A DNA stretch of 64,000 nt from Roseovarius aestuariivivens (GTDB taxonomy: Bacteria > Pseudomonadota > Alphaproteobacteria > Rhodobacterales > Rhodobacteraceae), in the NCBI RefSeq assembly GCF_004761875.1, contig NZ_SJEY01000004.1:186001-250000 (forward strand), written 5' to 3'. A program made the translations under genes and the position numbers. Under the pieces are notes generated by a model. That model was not told where the DNA came from. It searched no databases and was given only the letters and a program-made list of their open reading frames with translations. Below, in pieces: positions 37,505-47,289 of this stretch. Position 1 is the stretch's first letter. Each line of letters starts with the position of its first letter.

Positions 37505-38539
37505 ATGACGAAGCGCGAGGCATTCGAGATCGGCGGGCAGAGCGTGGCGCCCGGGGAACGGCGGACGGTCGAGGTGCCGGTGAGCACGCTGTCGGACCAC
37601 ACGCCGGTCAACCTGTCGGTCCATGTGATCCACGGCAAGAGGCCGGGGCCGGTCATGTTCGTGTCGGCCGCGATCCACGGCGACGAGGTGATCGGGGTGG
37701 AGATCGTGCGCCGGCTGTTGCGCGCGCGGCCCGTCGACACGCTGGCCGGCACGCTTCTGGCGGTGCCCATCGTCAATTCGTTCGGGTTTCTCAACCATTC
37801 GCGGTACCTGCCCGACCGGCGGGATCTGAACCGCTGCTTTCCGGGACTTGCGGAAGGGTCCATGGCCTCGCGGCTGGCGCATATCTTCATGGAGGAGGTG
37901 GTGCGCCGGTCGGATCTGGGGATTGACCTGCATTCGGCCGCCGTGCATCGCACGAACCTGCCGCAGATCCGGCTGAGCCCGGGCAACACGCGGCTGGAAG
38001 AGCTGGGCCGCGCCTTTGGCGCGCCGGTGATGATGACCTCGAAGCTGCGCGAGGGCTCGCTGCGGCTGGCCGCCGAGGGCGAGGGCGTCGATGTTTTGCT
38101 CTACGAGGGCGGCGAGGGGCTGCGCCTTGATGAGCTGGCGGCGCGGGCTGGCGTGGCGGGCGTGCTGCGGGTGATGCGCAAGCTGGGCATGATCGGGCAG
38201 AAGGGCGTGCCGCGGACCCGGGTAACGCCGGTGGTGGCCAATGAAAGCCGCTGGTACCGCGCGCCCGCCGCCGGGGTCTTTCGCGGCTACGTGGCCATCG
38301 GCGACGCGGTGAGCGAGGGCGACGTGCTGGGCGCCGTGACGGACCCGCTGGGCGCGCGCGACGTGGAGGTCGTGTGCCGCGAGGACGGGATCGTGATCGG
38401 CCGGTCGAACATGCCCGCGGTCTACGAGGGCGAGGCGCTGTTCCATGTGGCCGAGACGCCCCGGGCGGACGTCGCCGCCGAGGGGGTGGCGGCCCATCTG
38501 GAGGCCAAGCCGCTTTACGATGAGGACGAGATTATCTGA
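37505..38539 (+). CDS. Succinylglutamate desuccinylase/aspartoacylase family protein
   Basis: A 344-residue M14-like zinc hydrolase. The metal ligands are His and Glu in AAIHGDEVIG and a later His in DLHSAA; NRCFPG supplies the substrate Arg. A C-terminal beta domain (WYRAPAAGVFRGYVAIGDAVSEGD) resembles the biotinyl-like tail of such proteins. It should cleave an N-acyl amino acid or amide; the substrate is not readable. Divergent from mreB. Confidence 0.85.
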   Translation: MTKREAFEIGGQSVAPGERRTVEVPVSTLSDHTPVNLSVHVIHGKRPGPVMFVSAAIHGDEVIGVEIVRRLLRARPVDTLAGTLLAVPIVNSFGFLNHSRYLPDRRDLNRCFPGLAEGSMASRLAHIFMEEVVRRSDLGIDLHSAAVHRTNLPQIRLSPGNTRLEELGRAFGAPVMMTSKLREGSLRLAAEGEGVDVLLYEGGEGLRLDELAARAGVAGVLRVMRKLGMIGQKGVPRTRVTPVVANESRWYRAPAAGVFRGYVAIGDAVSEGDVLGAVTDPLGARDVEVVCREDGIVIGRSNMPAVYEGEALFHVAETPRADVAAEGVAAHLEAKPLYDEDEII

Positions 38540-38798
38540 AGGGGTGCACGGCGGCGTGTTGAGCCGCGTGGTTTTTCGGCGGTTGTTTTGATCATGCCCT
38601 GTCCGCTGTGCGGAAAAAGCTGCCGGTCATAGGCACCGTTCTGATTGACGGGTCTGCGGACGAAGCCGGAAAAAGCCGCCGAATTGCTGTGAAACGCAGC
38701 TTACCGCACGTACTCACGTCCACCATCGCGACCCTTCCGCGTGGATTGATTTGACATCGGTCAAATCCAAAATTCGGCAAGCCCCATACATTTTCTTC

Positions 38799-39395
38799 AT
38801 GACCATTTTGCCAACACGCAGCGAACTGTGCGTCGCATTCTTTACCATCAGCTACATCGCGTTGTTCACAATTTGGTTCTTTTCCATCGGTAACTACGAA
38901 TTCATCATCTACGTTATGACTATGGCGGCATTAATGCTGCTGATCGGACTGTCTCTGCGCAAAGCGGAATACCCACCGTCAATGCTCTGGGCCCTGTCGG
39001 TCTGGGGCTTGGCACATATGGCCGGTGGTGGCGTGCCGATTGGAGAGGCTGTCCTCTACAATCTTGAGTTGATACCTATTTTCGATACGGAACGCTTGTT
39101 CATCTTGAAATACGATCAGCTGGTACATGCCTACGGATTTGGCATTACTGCGTGGCTTCTCCATCATCTTTTGGTCCGCCATTTCCCCGAAACAAGAGAC
39201 ACTATGACCGCACTTGTTTATCCGGCGTTGGCTTCGAGTGGGCTTGGCGCAGTAAATGAAATGATTGAGTTTTCGGCCGTGCTCGCAGTACCGGACACCA
39301 ATGTCGGGGGCTACATGAACACGGCTCTTGATCTATGTTTCAACGCTTTGGGCGCTGCTCTTGCTATGACGATTATCCGGCTGAAAAAGGTCTGA
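38799..39395 (+). CDS. DUF2238 (YjdF-like) inner-membrane protein
   Basis: A 198-residue protein with six probable membrane segments. KYDQLVHAYGFGITAWLLHHLL and NVGGYMNTALDLCFNALGAA agree with the YjdF pattern of a charged Tyr-Asp-x-x-x-His motif and a late Asp in a helix. Function unknown. The ATG at 38799 is taken; a TTG 48 bases upstream is possible. The stretch 38540-38798 before it holds no gene or clear promoter, and base composition turns AT-richer here. Confidence 0.65.
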   Translation: MTILPTRSELCVAFFTISYIALFTIWFFSIGNYEFIIYVMTMAALMLLIGLSLRKAEYPPSMLWALSVWGLAHMAGGGVPIGEAVLYNLELIPIFDTERLFILKYDQLVHAYGFGITAWLLHHLLVRHFPETRDTMTALVYPALASSGLGAVNEMIEFSAVLAVPDTNVGGYMNTALDLCFNALGAALAMTIIRLKKV

Positions 39396-39438
39396 AATCG
39401 GAAGTATTCGAGTTGTCTCGCGGGGTGACCGTTTGAAA

Positions 39439-40014
39439 TCAGGGCTTCCGGTTCGGGTTTATCTTCTGTTGATACGCATCAATGATATCGATTGGATACA
39501 CAATTTGAAGCGTCGTGAATGTTAGGCAGTCGCGACCGAAAATCGCCGCGCTTACTTCCATTGCGAGAATTAGCCCGATGACGCTCGCCGTCGAGATCGC
39601 ATGGGCTGCAAAGAAACCGACCCACATCCAAACGTAATCCATCACCGAGTTCAGGATGCTGTCACCTTCGTAACCCTGATAAACCGTCACATCGCGAAAC
39701 TTGCCAAGCACCCAATCTGTATGCTCGACGAGTTCCCACGCCATGCCTGTTACGATCGCAATGATCAGCAAAGCTGAAAAAGAAAGCCGCCCTTTCGCGA
39801 GACGCCCAAGCAAGATGATAAGCATGCCGTGAACGATATGTGAGAGCGTGTACCAGTCTGCGACATGCTGAGAGTTCCCGGAGGACCAGATGAACCCTTC
39901 CCACAGCTTCACGTATCCACATGTACAGATCGGCGGTTGTCCCCAGGCCCACAACGTCAACGCGACGATGACACCACCGAGCGCAGCCGCCAAATAGAGA
40001 CCCTTGGTCAGCAC
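39439..40014 (-). CDS. DUF2585 (UPF0314) membrane protein
   Basis: A 191-residue protein with four to five membrane segments. CTCGYVKLWEGFIWSSGNSQH and ADWYTLSHIVHGML, WELVEHTDWVLGKFRD and YQGYEGDSILNSVMDYVW are typical of this alphaproteobacterial family of unknown function. Conserved His, Glu and Asp in or near the helices suggest a metal site. GTG start. It converges on the DUF2238 gene. Confidence 0.85.
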   Translation of the reverse strand: MLTKGLYLAAALGGVIVALTLWAWGQPPICTCGYVKLWEGFIWSSGNSQHVADWYTLSHIVHGMLIILLGRLAKGRLSFSALLIIAIVTGMAWELVEHTDWVLGKFRDVTVYQGYEGDSILNSVMDYVWMWVGFFAAHAISTASVIGLILAMEVSAAIFGRDCLTFTTLQIVYPIDIIDAYQQKINPNRKP

Positions 40015-40271
40015 GGGAATTGCTCTTGCATGTTGTCGCGACTTCCATCGTGGGCTCGTCGCCCTAGGCTTAGAAAATTGAACCGATTGTCAATTGCGGT
40101 GCGAACTTACCAATCTCAAAAAGATTCTGTCTGTTGGTGTGTCGACAATCGACGTCACAGGCACAATGGCCAATTTGGGTTCGAACCGGACTTTCGCCAG
40201 GAGTTCGTAGAGCGTCTGTTCTGCCGAAAGGGCTGTCCTTCGCCGCACGTCGGTCGGGCAGGCTTTTCCGC

Positions 40272-40952
40272 TTATGTCGTCTTGTCCCGGTTCTGCGGCA
40301 GCAGGAAAATGGACGTCGCCAGAAGCGAGAAGATAAGCTCGTAGACCTCCCATTTGCGGCTGACATCTATGGCCGCGATCACGAGGCTGGCGGCGAGGGC
40401 GAGCACCGCGTGGCGGGTACCGGGGACGGGGACGGCGAATTTGTCGGCCAGCCGCTTGATCCAGCCCACGCGCGGGTAAAGGAGCGGCAGGAAGACCAGA
40501 TAGAGCAGGAGGATCGTGGTCAGGATCGGGCCGAAGAGCGTCTTGGCGAGGTGGAAATCGCCCCAGGGCGTCGGCACGATCAGGTTGTGCAGGTTGGTTT
40601 CCTGCTGCTTGTTGATCTCTTGGAAAGTCTCGCCAGTTTCCCAGCCGAAGATGCGCTGGCCCCACGAGATTTCCTCTCCGGCCGCGAAGAAGAACAAAAG
40701 CGTGTAGAAGACCGTGCACGCAACGGCAAGACCCGCGCCGCGCGCCTTTAGCGATCTGGCGTTCATCGCCAGCACGACGCTGGCCAGAAAGAGGAAGATC
40801 GCGGTGCCGTATTCCACGAACCCGTCTTCGCGCGCGTAGGTGAGCGAGAAGAAATCCGTGCTGTAGAAGAAGATGCCCACCGTAAGCACCAGCACCGCGC
40901 CGATGACGCCCAGAAGGATCTTGTCCAGCCGTTGAATGGTCGAAAGGGTCAT
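40272..40952 (-). CDS. Conserved-looking membrane protein of unknown function
   Basis: A 226-residue protein with about six membrane segments. The loop FFAAGEEISWGQRIFGWETGETFQEINKQQE-N (read as AAGEEISWGQRIFGW followed by Gln/Glu-rich turn) is polar and conserved-looking, and ends LHNLIVP; this pattern recurs in bacterial proteins with no known function. The 257 bases downstream (40015-40271) hold no gene I can support. Confidence 0.7.
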   Translation of the reverse strand: MTLSTIQRLDKILLGVIGAVLVLTVGIFFYSTDFFSLTYAREDGFVEYGTAIFLFLASVVLAMNARSLKARGAGLAVACTVFYTLLFFFAAGEEISWGQRIFGWETGETFQEINKQQETNLHNLIVPTPWGDFHLAKTLFGPILTTILLLYLVFLPLLYPRVGWIKRLADKFAVPVPGTRHAVLALAASLVIAAIDVSRKWEVYELIFSLLATSIFLLPQNRDKTT

Positions 40953-41020
40953 AAGGCGCGCCTTTGCTCCTGTGGTCTGGCGCGGAGATAGGCGAGGCGG
41001 GCCGCCGCATCAAGCGCAAA

Positions 41021-41041
41021 GCCCCGCGCGGGTGGCGGGGC
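41021..41041 (-). terminator. Probable terminator after the rhodanese gene
   Basis: GCCCCGC (41021-41027) pairs perfectly with GCGGGGC (41035-41041) across a 7-base loop, 12 bases past the rhodanese stop, with a short TTT on the exit side when read leftwards. Confidence 0.5.
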
Positions 41042-41052
41042 CTTGCCGGACG

Positions 41053-41430
41053 TCAGGCGGTTACGCGCTGTGGGCCGCCGGAACTCATCGAGGTGCCGAT
41101 ATAGGGATTCCCGGCCTTCTTCCATGCGCCGAAGCCGCCCTCCAGATGGGCGATCCGGTCGATTCCGGCATCGATGCAGGCGCGGGCCATCTTCTCGGAC
41201 CGGATGCCAGAGCCGCAATGGAGCACGATCCGCTTTTCCGTCTGACCCGGCAGTTTATGCGGGTCGAAGAAGGGCATCGGAAAGAGCAGTGCGCCCTCGA
41301 TATGCTCGAACGCGTATTCCTGGACCGTGCGGACGTCGATGAGGACGATCTCGTTGGCCTCAAACGCCTGAGCCACCTCGTCGATGCTCCAGGTCTCGAA
41401 GGTGGCGGGGCCGATGAATTCGGATTTCAT
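41053..41430 (-). CDS. Rhodanese-like single-domain protein
   Basis: A 125-residue rhodanese fold. The persulfide loop is HCGSGIRSEKMA, with Cys as nucleophile, and VLIDVRTVQEYAFEHIEGAL is the usual N-terminal signature. It presumably carries sulfane sulfur. It sits 14 bases downstream of an MBL hydrolase gene on the same strand; this pairing occurs in persulfide/sulfide-detoxification loci. Confidence 0.88.
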   Translation of the reverse strand: MKSEFIGPATFETWSIDEVAQAFEANEIVLIDVRTVQEYAFEHIEGALLFPMPFFDPHKLPGQTEKRIVLHCGSGIRSEKMARACIDAGIDRIAHLEGGFGAWKKAGNPYIGTSMSSGGPQRVTA

Positions 41431-41444
41431 GTCTGCCTCCGGTG

Positions 41445-42341
41445 TCAGAATTTGTTCGCGGGGATCTTGAAGTACCTGTGCCCGTCCGCCTCGGGGTCCG
41501 GGAGCTGCCCGGCGCGCAGGTTGGCCTGCAGCGCATAGAGCATCCGGTCGGGCAGGCCGAGCTTGGCGTCGCGGGTGTCGCGGATGTTCATGTAGGCCTC
41601 GCGCGTGCCGCCCTGCAGGTGCGGGTTGTTTTCGCGGTGGTCCTTGACGGTCGCCTCCCACGCGGGCTCTTTCCGGTCGCCCACGGGCGGATAGTCATGG
41701 CCGATGAAAAGCCGGGTGTCATCGGGCAACTCCAGGATGCGCATCAGGCTGTCGTAAAGCTGCGACGAGGAGCCGCCGGGGAAATCGGCGCGCGAGGTGC
41801 CGACATCGGGCTGCATGAAGGTGTCGTGCACGAAGGCCGCGTCGGAGCCCACCACATAGGTGATCGAGCCGAGCGTATGGCCGGGCGAGAGCATGACGCG
41901 CACGTCAAGCTCGCCGATCTTGAAGCTGTCGCCCTCGGCGAAGAGCCGGTCGAAATCGCGGTCGGGGTCGAAGATGTCGTGCTGGTTGTAATAATCGCTC
42001 CAGAGATGGGCGATCTCGCGGGTCTTTTCGCCGATGGCGTTGGGCGCGCCGGTCTGTTCCTTCAGCCAGTGCGAGGCCATCAGGTGATCGGCATGCGGGT
42101 GGGTGTCGAGCACCCATTCCACGGTGAGGCCTTGGTCGGCCACGAAATCGAGCGCGGCTTGCGCGCTTGTCGTCGTGGTGCGGGCCGAGGCCGGGTCGAA
42201 ATCGAGCACCGTGTCGATCAGGGCGCATTCGCGGGTGGTGGGATCGGCCACGACATACTGGATCGAGCCGGTGGCCGGGTCGTGAAAACCCGTCACCTCG
42301 GGAGAGGTCGGGCCGGTGGAGGGGCTGGTGCGGTGAAACAT
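41445..42341 (-). CDS. MBL-fold hydrolase, Blh/persulfide-dioxygenase-like
   Basis: A 298-residue metallo-beta-lactamase fold. Metal motif LDTHPHADHLMAS, then SPGHTLGSITYVVG and FIGHDYPP supply the iron/zinc ligands. The layout resembles ETHE1/Blh enzymes that oxidise glutathione persulfide. With the rhodanese gene it likely handles reactive sulfur. The ATG at 42341 is chosen over open sequence reaching 42428. Confidence 0.85.
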   Translation of the reverse strand: MFHRTSPSTGPTSPEVTGFHDPATGSIQYVVADPTTRECALIDTVLDFDPASARTTTTSAQAALDFVADQGLTVEWVLDTHPHADHLMASHWLKEQTGAPNAIGEKTREIAHLWSDYYNQHDIFDPDRDFDRLFAEGDSFKIGELDVRVMLSPGHTLGSITYVVGSDAAFVHDTFMQPDVGTSRADFPGGSSSQLYDSLMRILELPDDTRLFIGHDYPPVGDRKEPAWEATVKDHRENNPHLQGGTREAYMNIRDTRDAKLGLPDRMLYALQANLRAGQLPDPEADGHRYFKIPANKF

Positions 42342-42487
42342 TGGGGTCGCTTTCCTTGGTTTCACATGCAGATAATTGAATGTAATCCGGAACCCAACCC
42401 TTTGGGACAAAAAACTTGGTCGCGCCACGGATCACCACTGTAAAGCGACCTAGCAGAATCGGGCCGAGGCATGCTAGGTCTTGGGGT

Positions 42488-44329
42488 ATGAACGATATCA
42501 GCCCCAAGATAAGCCCGGATCGACCGGTTATCCGCCAGCTTGACGACGGCGCGATCAATCGCATCGCCGCCGGTGAAGTGGTGGAGCGTCCGGCCTCTGC
42601 CGTCAAGGAATTGGTGGAAAACGCGCTGGATGCGGGGGCGCGGCGCATCGAGATAGACATCGCGGATGGTGGCAAGACGCTGATCCGGGTGACCGATGAC
42701 GGCTGCGGGATGACGGCGGAGGATCTGCCGCTGGCGCTGTCGCGGCATGCCACGTCGAAGATCGACGGCAGCGATCTGCTCAATATCCATTCCTTCGGGT
42801 TCCGGGGTGAGGCGCTGCCCAGTCTTGGCGCGGTTGGGCGGCTCAAGATCACGTCGCGCGCCGGCGGCGAAGAGGCCGTGGCGATCACGGTCGAGGGCGG
42901 AAGAACGGGGGCGGTGACGCCTGCCGCGTTCAACGCCGGCACAAGGGTCGAGCTGCGCGATCTGTTCTATGCCACGCCGGCGCGGCTGAAATTCATGCGC
43001 ACGGACCGGGCCGAGGCGCAGGCGGTGGGCGACGTGATCAAACGTCTGGCGATGGCCGAGCCGTTTGTGGGGTTCACGCTGCGGGACGTTTCGGGGGGCA
43101 AGGACCCGCGCGTGGTGTTCCGCGCCGATCCCGAGACCGGCGATCTTTTCGATGCGCTGCACGGGCGGCTGGCGCGCGTGCTGGGCCGGGATTTTGCCGA
43201 GAACGCGCTGCGCCTGGAGGCCGAGCGCGAGGGCGTGTCTATGACCGGTTACGCCGCGCTGCCCACCTATTCGCGCGGCAGTTCCGTGGCGCAGTATCTT
43301 TTCGTGAACGGGCGGCCTGTGCGGGACAAGATGCTTTATGGCGCGTTGCGCGCGGCCTACCATGATTTCCTGAGCCGTGACCGGCATCCGGCGGCGGCGC
43401 TGTTTCTCGACTGCGCGCCGAAACTGGTGGATGTGAACGTGCACCCGGCGAAATCCGAGGTGCGGTTCCGCGACCCCGGCGTGGCGCGCGGGCTGATCGT
43501 GTCGGGCTTGCGCCATGCGCTGGCCGAGGCGGGGCACCGGGCGTCGACAACCGTGGCGGGGGCGACGCTGGGCGCGATGCGGCCCGAACCTGTGAATCCG
43601 CGCATTTATCAGATGGACAGGCCCTCGCCTGCCGCGCGCGCCACGGCCTATCAGGCGCAAAGCCCGGGATTTGCCGAGATTGAGGGCGCGTGGTCGGCCC
43701 GGGTCGAGCCGGAGGTGGTGGAGCCCGCCGAGGAGGTGGAGCCGCAGGCGCGGCCGCTGGGCGCGGCACGGGCGCAGATCCACGAAAACTATATCGTGGC
43801 CCAGACCGAGAGCGGCATGGTTCTGGTCGATCAGCACGCCGCGCATGAGCGGCTGGTTTACGAGCGGCTCAAGCGGCAGATGGCCGAAAATGGCGTTGCG
43901 GGGCAGGCGCTGCTGATCCCCGAGATCGTGGAACTGAGCGAGGCCGAGGCGGCGACGCTGCTGGATATGGCCGAGGATCTGGCGCGGCTGGGGCTGGTCA
44001 TCGAAAGCTTTGGCCCCGGTAGCGTTGCGGTGCGCGAGACGCCCGCGATCCTTGGACCGTGCGATGCGGCGGCGATGCTGCGCGACATTCTCGACGAGCT
44101 GGCCGATCAGGGCGCATCGCTCAGCCTGCAGGCCCGGATCGAGGCGATCCTGAGCCGCGTGGCCTGTCACGGCTCTGTCCGGTCGGGCCGCCGGATGAGC
44201 GCCGAGGAGATGAACGCGCTTTTACGCGAGATGGAGGCGACCCCCCATTCCGGGCAATGCAACCACGGGCGGCCCACCTATGTGGAGCTGAACCTGAGCG
44301 ATATCGAGAGGCTGTTCGGGCGCACATGA
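42488..44329 (+). CDS. mutL: DNA mismatch repair protein MutL
   Basis: A 613-residue GHKL ATPase. N-terminal motifs: [37 protein letters not shown]. The C-terminal domain holds [12 protein letters not shown] at residue 448, a full DQHA(x)2E(x)4E endonuclease motif, plus ACHGSVRSG and CNHGRP. MutL of this type nicks DNA itself, as expected where MutH is absent. Stop overlaps the rmuC start as ATGA. Confidence 0.97.
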   Translation: MNDISPKISPDRPVIRQLDDGAINRIAAGEVVERPASAVKELVENALDAGARRIEIDIADGGKTLIRVTDDGCGMTAEDLPLALSRHATSKIDGSDLLNIHSFGFRGEALPSLGAVGRLKITSRAGGEEAVAITVEGGRTGAVTPAAFNAGTRVELRDLFYATPARLKFMRTDRAEAQAVGDVIKRLAMAEPFVGFTLRDVSGGKDPRVVFRADPETGDLFDALHGRLARVLGRDFAENALRLEAEREGVSMTGYAALPTYSRGSSVAQYLFVNGRPVRDKMLYGALRAAYHDFLSRDRHPAAALFLDCAPKLVDVNVHPAKSEVRFRDPGVARGLIVSGLRHALAEAGHRASTTVAGATLGAMRPEPVNPRIYQMDRPSPAARATAYQAQSPGFAEIEGAWSARVEPEVVEPAEEVEPQARPLGAARAQIHENYIVAQTESGMVLVDQHAAHERLVYERLKRQMAENGVAGQALLIPEIVELSEAEAATLLDMAEDLARLGLVIESFGPGSVAVRETPAILGPCDAAAMLRDILDELADQGASLSLQARIEAILSRVACHGSVRSGRRMSAEEMNALLREMEATPHSGQCNHGRPTYVELNLSDIERLFGRT

Positions 44330-45492
44330 TCACGATCGGCGAGACGACCTATAGCCTTGAGGACCCGCTGGTGCTGGCCGCGCTGGGCGGGGCGGCGGTG
44401 CTGCTTTTGATCCTGTTCCTGCTGATCGCGGCAGTACGTGCGGCGGGCCGGTCGGCGCGGGCGCTGGATCCGCTGGCGGCGCAGATGGCCGGGCTGGGGC
44501 AGCGCGTGCAGGCGCTTGGGGACGGGCAAGAGCGGCTGGCGGGCGGTCTGCACCATGTCTCGGAAGCGCAGGCGCAAAGCCAGACGGCGATGCTACAGCT
44601 GATGGAAAAGCGGCTGGCCGAGGTGCAGGGCCAGATGAACGAGAATCTCTCAGGCTCGGCCCGGCGTACGGCGCAGTCCTTGGGCGATCTTCAACAGCGG
44701 TTGCAGGTGATCGACAAGGCGCAGGAAAATATCACCAAGCTGTCGGGCGATGTGCTGTCGTTGCAGGACATCCTGTCGAACAAGCAGACGCGCGGGGCCT
44801 TTGGCGAGATCCAGCTGACCGACATCGTCACCAAGGCGCTGCCGCGTGACAGCTATACCCTGCAGGCGACGCTTTCGAACGGCAAGCGCGCGGACTGTCT
44901 TATCCACTTGCCGAACCCGCCCGGCCCCATCGCCATCGACAGCAAGTTCCCTCTGGAGGCCTATGAGGCGCTGCGCCGGGCCACGACCGACTGGGAGCTG
45001 AACGAGGCCGCGAAGTTTCTGCGCACCTCGGTGAAAAAGCATATCAAAGACATTTCCGACAAATACATCCTCGATGGCGAGACCGCCGATGGCGCGTTGA
45101 TGTTCCTGCCGTCCGAGGCGGTCTATGCCGAGTTGCACGCCAATTTCCCCGAACTGGTGCGCGAGGGGTTCGCCGCGCGGGTCTGGATCGTGTCGCCCAC
45201 CACCTGCATGGCCACGCTGAACACGATGCGGGCGATCCTGAAAGACGCGCGGATGCGCGAACAGGCGGGCGCGATCCGGCGTGAGCTGGGGCTGTTGTTT
45301 GCGGATGTGGACCGGCTGGGCACGCGGGTTGAAAACCTTGACCGGCATTTCCATCAGGCGGCCAAGGATATCTCGGACATCAAGATCTCCGCCGACAAGG
45401 CCGGGCGGCGGGCCAGGCGGCTCGATAATTTCGACTTCGAGGAACTGGCCCCGGAGACCGAGCCGAGCGTGATCGCCCTGAAACGGGAGTGA
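44326..45492 (+). CDS. rmuC: DNA recombination protein RmuC
   Basis: A 388-residue protein: N-terminal membrane anchor at about 15-38, a coiled coil at about 50-140, then the RmuC nuclease-like domain with [23 protein letters not shown] and [12 protein letters not shown]. RmuC limits inversions between short inverted repeats. The ATG at 44326 gives the anchor; the frame continues upstream through mutL. Confidence 0.93.
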   Translation: MITIGETTYSLEDPLVLAALGGAAVLLLILFLLIAAVRAAGRSARALDPLAAQMAGLGQRVQALGDGQERLAGGLHHVSEAQAQSQTAMLQLMEKRLAEVQGQMNENLSGSARRTAQSLGDLQQRLQVIDKAQENITKLSGDVLSLQDILSNKQTRGAFGEIQLTDIVTKALPRDSYTLQATLSNGKRADCLIHLPNPPGPIAIDSKFPLEAYEALRRATTDWELNEAAKFLRTSVKKHIKDISDKYILDGETADGALMFLPSEAVYAELHANFPELVREGFAARVWIVSPTTCMATLNTMRAILKDARMREQAGAIRRELGLLFADVDRLGTRVENLDRHFHQAAKDISDIKISADKAGRRARRLDNFDFEELAPETEPSVIALKRE

Positions 45493-45517
45493 GGCCGGGT
45501 GCGTGTCCGGCATGTGC

Positions 45518-45553
45518 TGCGCGCGCGGCAACAGTTGCGCGCGCGGCAACAGT
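45518..45553. repeat. Exact 18-bp tandem duplication
   Basis: TGCGCGCGCGGCAACAGT occurs twice in direct succession (45518-45535 and 45536-45553) in the short gap between the convergent rmuC and DUF2125 genes. It carries no reading frame of note and may be a slippage product. Confidence 0.7.
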
Positions 45554-45616
45554 AGGGCGGGCTTTCAGCCTGCGGCCCGGTCGGCGCGCCGCAGGGCGCG
45601 ACGAAACGGGATTTTG

Positions 45617-46621
45617 TTAGCGCAGGATCAGTCTGGGGGCTGGGCCGATGGGGACGGGGCCGAGGCGGATGCGGTCGCCCGCGAAGGTGAGCGGGATATC
45701 GAGCGTGCGCGGGTTTCCCGCAAGCCCGGCAATGAGCGACAGCCCGTCTTCGAGCGTATCTGCCAGCCCCTGCGGCAGGGCGCCGGACGACACGGCCAGC
45801 CCGAGGATCTCGCGCCAGTTGCGGGCCTTGACGACGATCTCGCCCGTGGGCCGCCCGGCGGTGTCCACGTCAAGCTCGCCCGCCGCCTGCAGTTCGAGCC
45901 GGCCCCAGCGGGCCTCTGCCAAGCGCAGGCGGATCTGGCGCGGCTGCGGGCGGGCCTCCTCGATGGCGTCGAGATCCCAGGGCGTGTCGAATTGCACCGT
46001 CATGTCGGCGCGAAAGGCCTCGAAGGCGTCAGGCAGGGTGCCGCCGGGATCAAGCCGCGCCCGCCAGTCGAGCGCGGGCGCAAGCCCTTCGGCATTGAGC
46101 CCGAGACGGTAGCTTGCCTCGGCCCCGGCCAGGCGCTCGGCGGCGAGCGTGAGGCTTTGGGCGCGGGTGGGCTGGCTTTTACCGTCTTCGGTGACCGCCA
46201 GCGTCGTGGCGGTGAGCGTGAGCCGTTCGAGCGGCAGGCGCGGGCTCGCCTGGGTGACGAGGCTGGCGCGCATGTCCTCGCTTGCGATGTCGAATTTCTG
46301 CAGCGGGGTGGCGAGGCGCTGATCGTTGGGCCAGACCGCGATGATGTGGTTGGGCCGGTAGCTGAGCGCGAAGATCTGGAAGAAGGGCGCGTCCCAGGCG
46401 AGGCCGGTCGCGGGATCGGCGAGCGACACGTTGCTGATCGTGGTGTCGAAGCGGTTGGGAAAGCCGCGCGTGGTCAGCTCGCCGTACTCGGCCACCCAGC
46501 CCTCGGCGCGGCGCTCTTCGAACCAGCGCTGGAACGTGGTCTGGACGCTGGCCGAGCCCACCGCCCAGTAGCCCGCCCAGGCCCCGGCCACCACAAGGAT
46601 GAGAATGAGGAGTTTGCGCAT
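45617..46621 (-). CDS. DUF2125 domain protein, secreted or membrane-anchored
   Basis: A 334-residue protein with one N-terminal hydrophobic stretch (about 4-20, LLILILVVAGAWAGYWAVG) acting as anchor or signal, then a beta-rich body. TTRGFPNRFDTTIS and WDAPFFQIFALSYRPNHIIAVWP are DUF2125 hallmarks. The family occurs in alphaproteobacterial envelopes with no settled function. The ATG at 46621 gives the anchor. Confidence 0.85.
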   Translation of the reverse strand: MRKLLILILVVAGAWAGYWAVGSASVQTTFQRWFEERRAEGWVAEYGELTTRGFPNRFDTTISNVSLADPATGLAWDAPFFQIFALSYRPNHIIAVWPNDQRLATPLQKFDIASEDMRASLVTQASPRLPLERLTLTATTLAVTEDGKSQPTRAQSLTLAAERLAGAEASYRLGLNAEGLAPALDWRARLDPGGTLPDAFEAFRADMTVQFDTPWDLDAIEEARPQPRQIRLRLAEARWGRLELQAAGELDVDTAGRPTGEIVVKARNWREILGLAVSSGALPQGLADTLEDGLSLIAGLAGNPRTLDIPLTFAGDRIRLGPVPIGPAPRLILR

Positions 46622-46690
46622 CTGCTCTCTGCCACTTTCATGTCTTTTGACGATGGTGTTTAAGCGGTCAAAAGCGCAAGGAACAGCAAA

Positions 46691-47221
46691 ATGACGATGT
46701 GGGTGTTCGGCTATGGGTCGCTGGTGTGGAACCCCGGATTCGAGGCGCGCGAACGGGTGCTGGCGCGGCTTCCGGGCTATCACCGCAGCTTTTGCATGCG
46801 CTCGGTCCACCATCGCGGCACGCACGAGAATCCCGGTCTGGTGCTGGCGCTCGATGCACATGTGCCAAGCTATTGCAGGGGCGTAGCGCTGGCGGTGCAC
46901 GAGGACGAGGAGGACGGCGTGCTGGCCTATCTGCGCGAGCGCGAGCTGATCTCCTCTGCCTATCTGGAAAAGCGGCTGACGCTCGATCTGCAGGACGGGC
47001 GGCAGGTTGAGGCGGTGACCTATGTGGTCGATGCCGAGCATGAGCAATATTGCGGCGGGCTCGACCTTGAAGAACAGGCGCAGATCATCGCGCGGGCCCA
47101 TGGTGGGCGGGGGGCAAACACCGAGTATCTGTTTCAGACGGTGGCCCATCTCGAAGAGCTGGGAATTCACGATCGCGACCTTGACTGGCTGGTGCGGCGG
47201 GTGCGGGCGCTGACCGCATAA
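46691..47221 (+). CDS. ChaC-like gamma-glutamylcyclotransferase
   Basis: A 176-residue GGCT-fold enzyme. It starts VFGYGSLVWNPGFE (substrate loop YGSLVW) and carries YLEKRLTLDL; the catalytic Glu should be in the RELISSAYLEKR region. ChaC enzymes degrade glutathione to 5-oxoproline and Cys-Gly. Divergent from the DUF2125 gene across 69 bases. No Cha transport genes are adjacent. Confidence 0.88.
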   Translation: MTMWVFGYGSLVWNPGFEARERVLARLPGYHRSFCMRSVHHRGTHENPGLVLALDAHVPSYCRGVALAVHEDEEDGVLAYLRERELISSAYLEKRLTLDLQDGRQVEAVTYVVDAEHEQYCGGLDLEEQAQIIARAHGGRGANTEYLFQTVAHLEELGIHDRDLDWLVRRVRALTA

Positions 47222-47289
47222 GCCCTTGGCTTAAAACCCCTCAGCGCGTAGGGTTGCGCGCAAGAAGAACAGTGCCGGGAGTTGTCCGG

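Noticed and set aside
38592..38780. Small open frame on the minus strand before the DUF2238 gene
   Set aside because: 62 codons, no ribosome site, Arg/Ser/Pro-rich shadow-like composition; too weak to call a gene.
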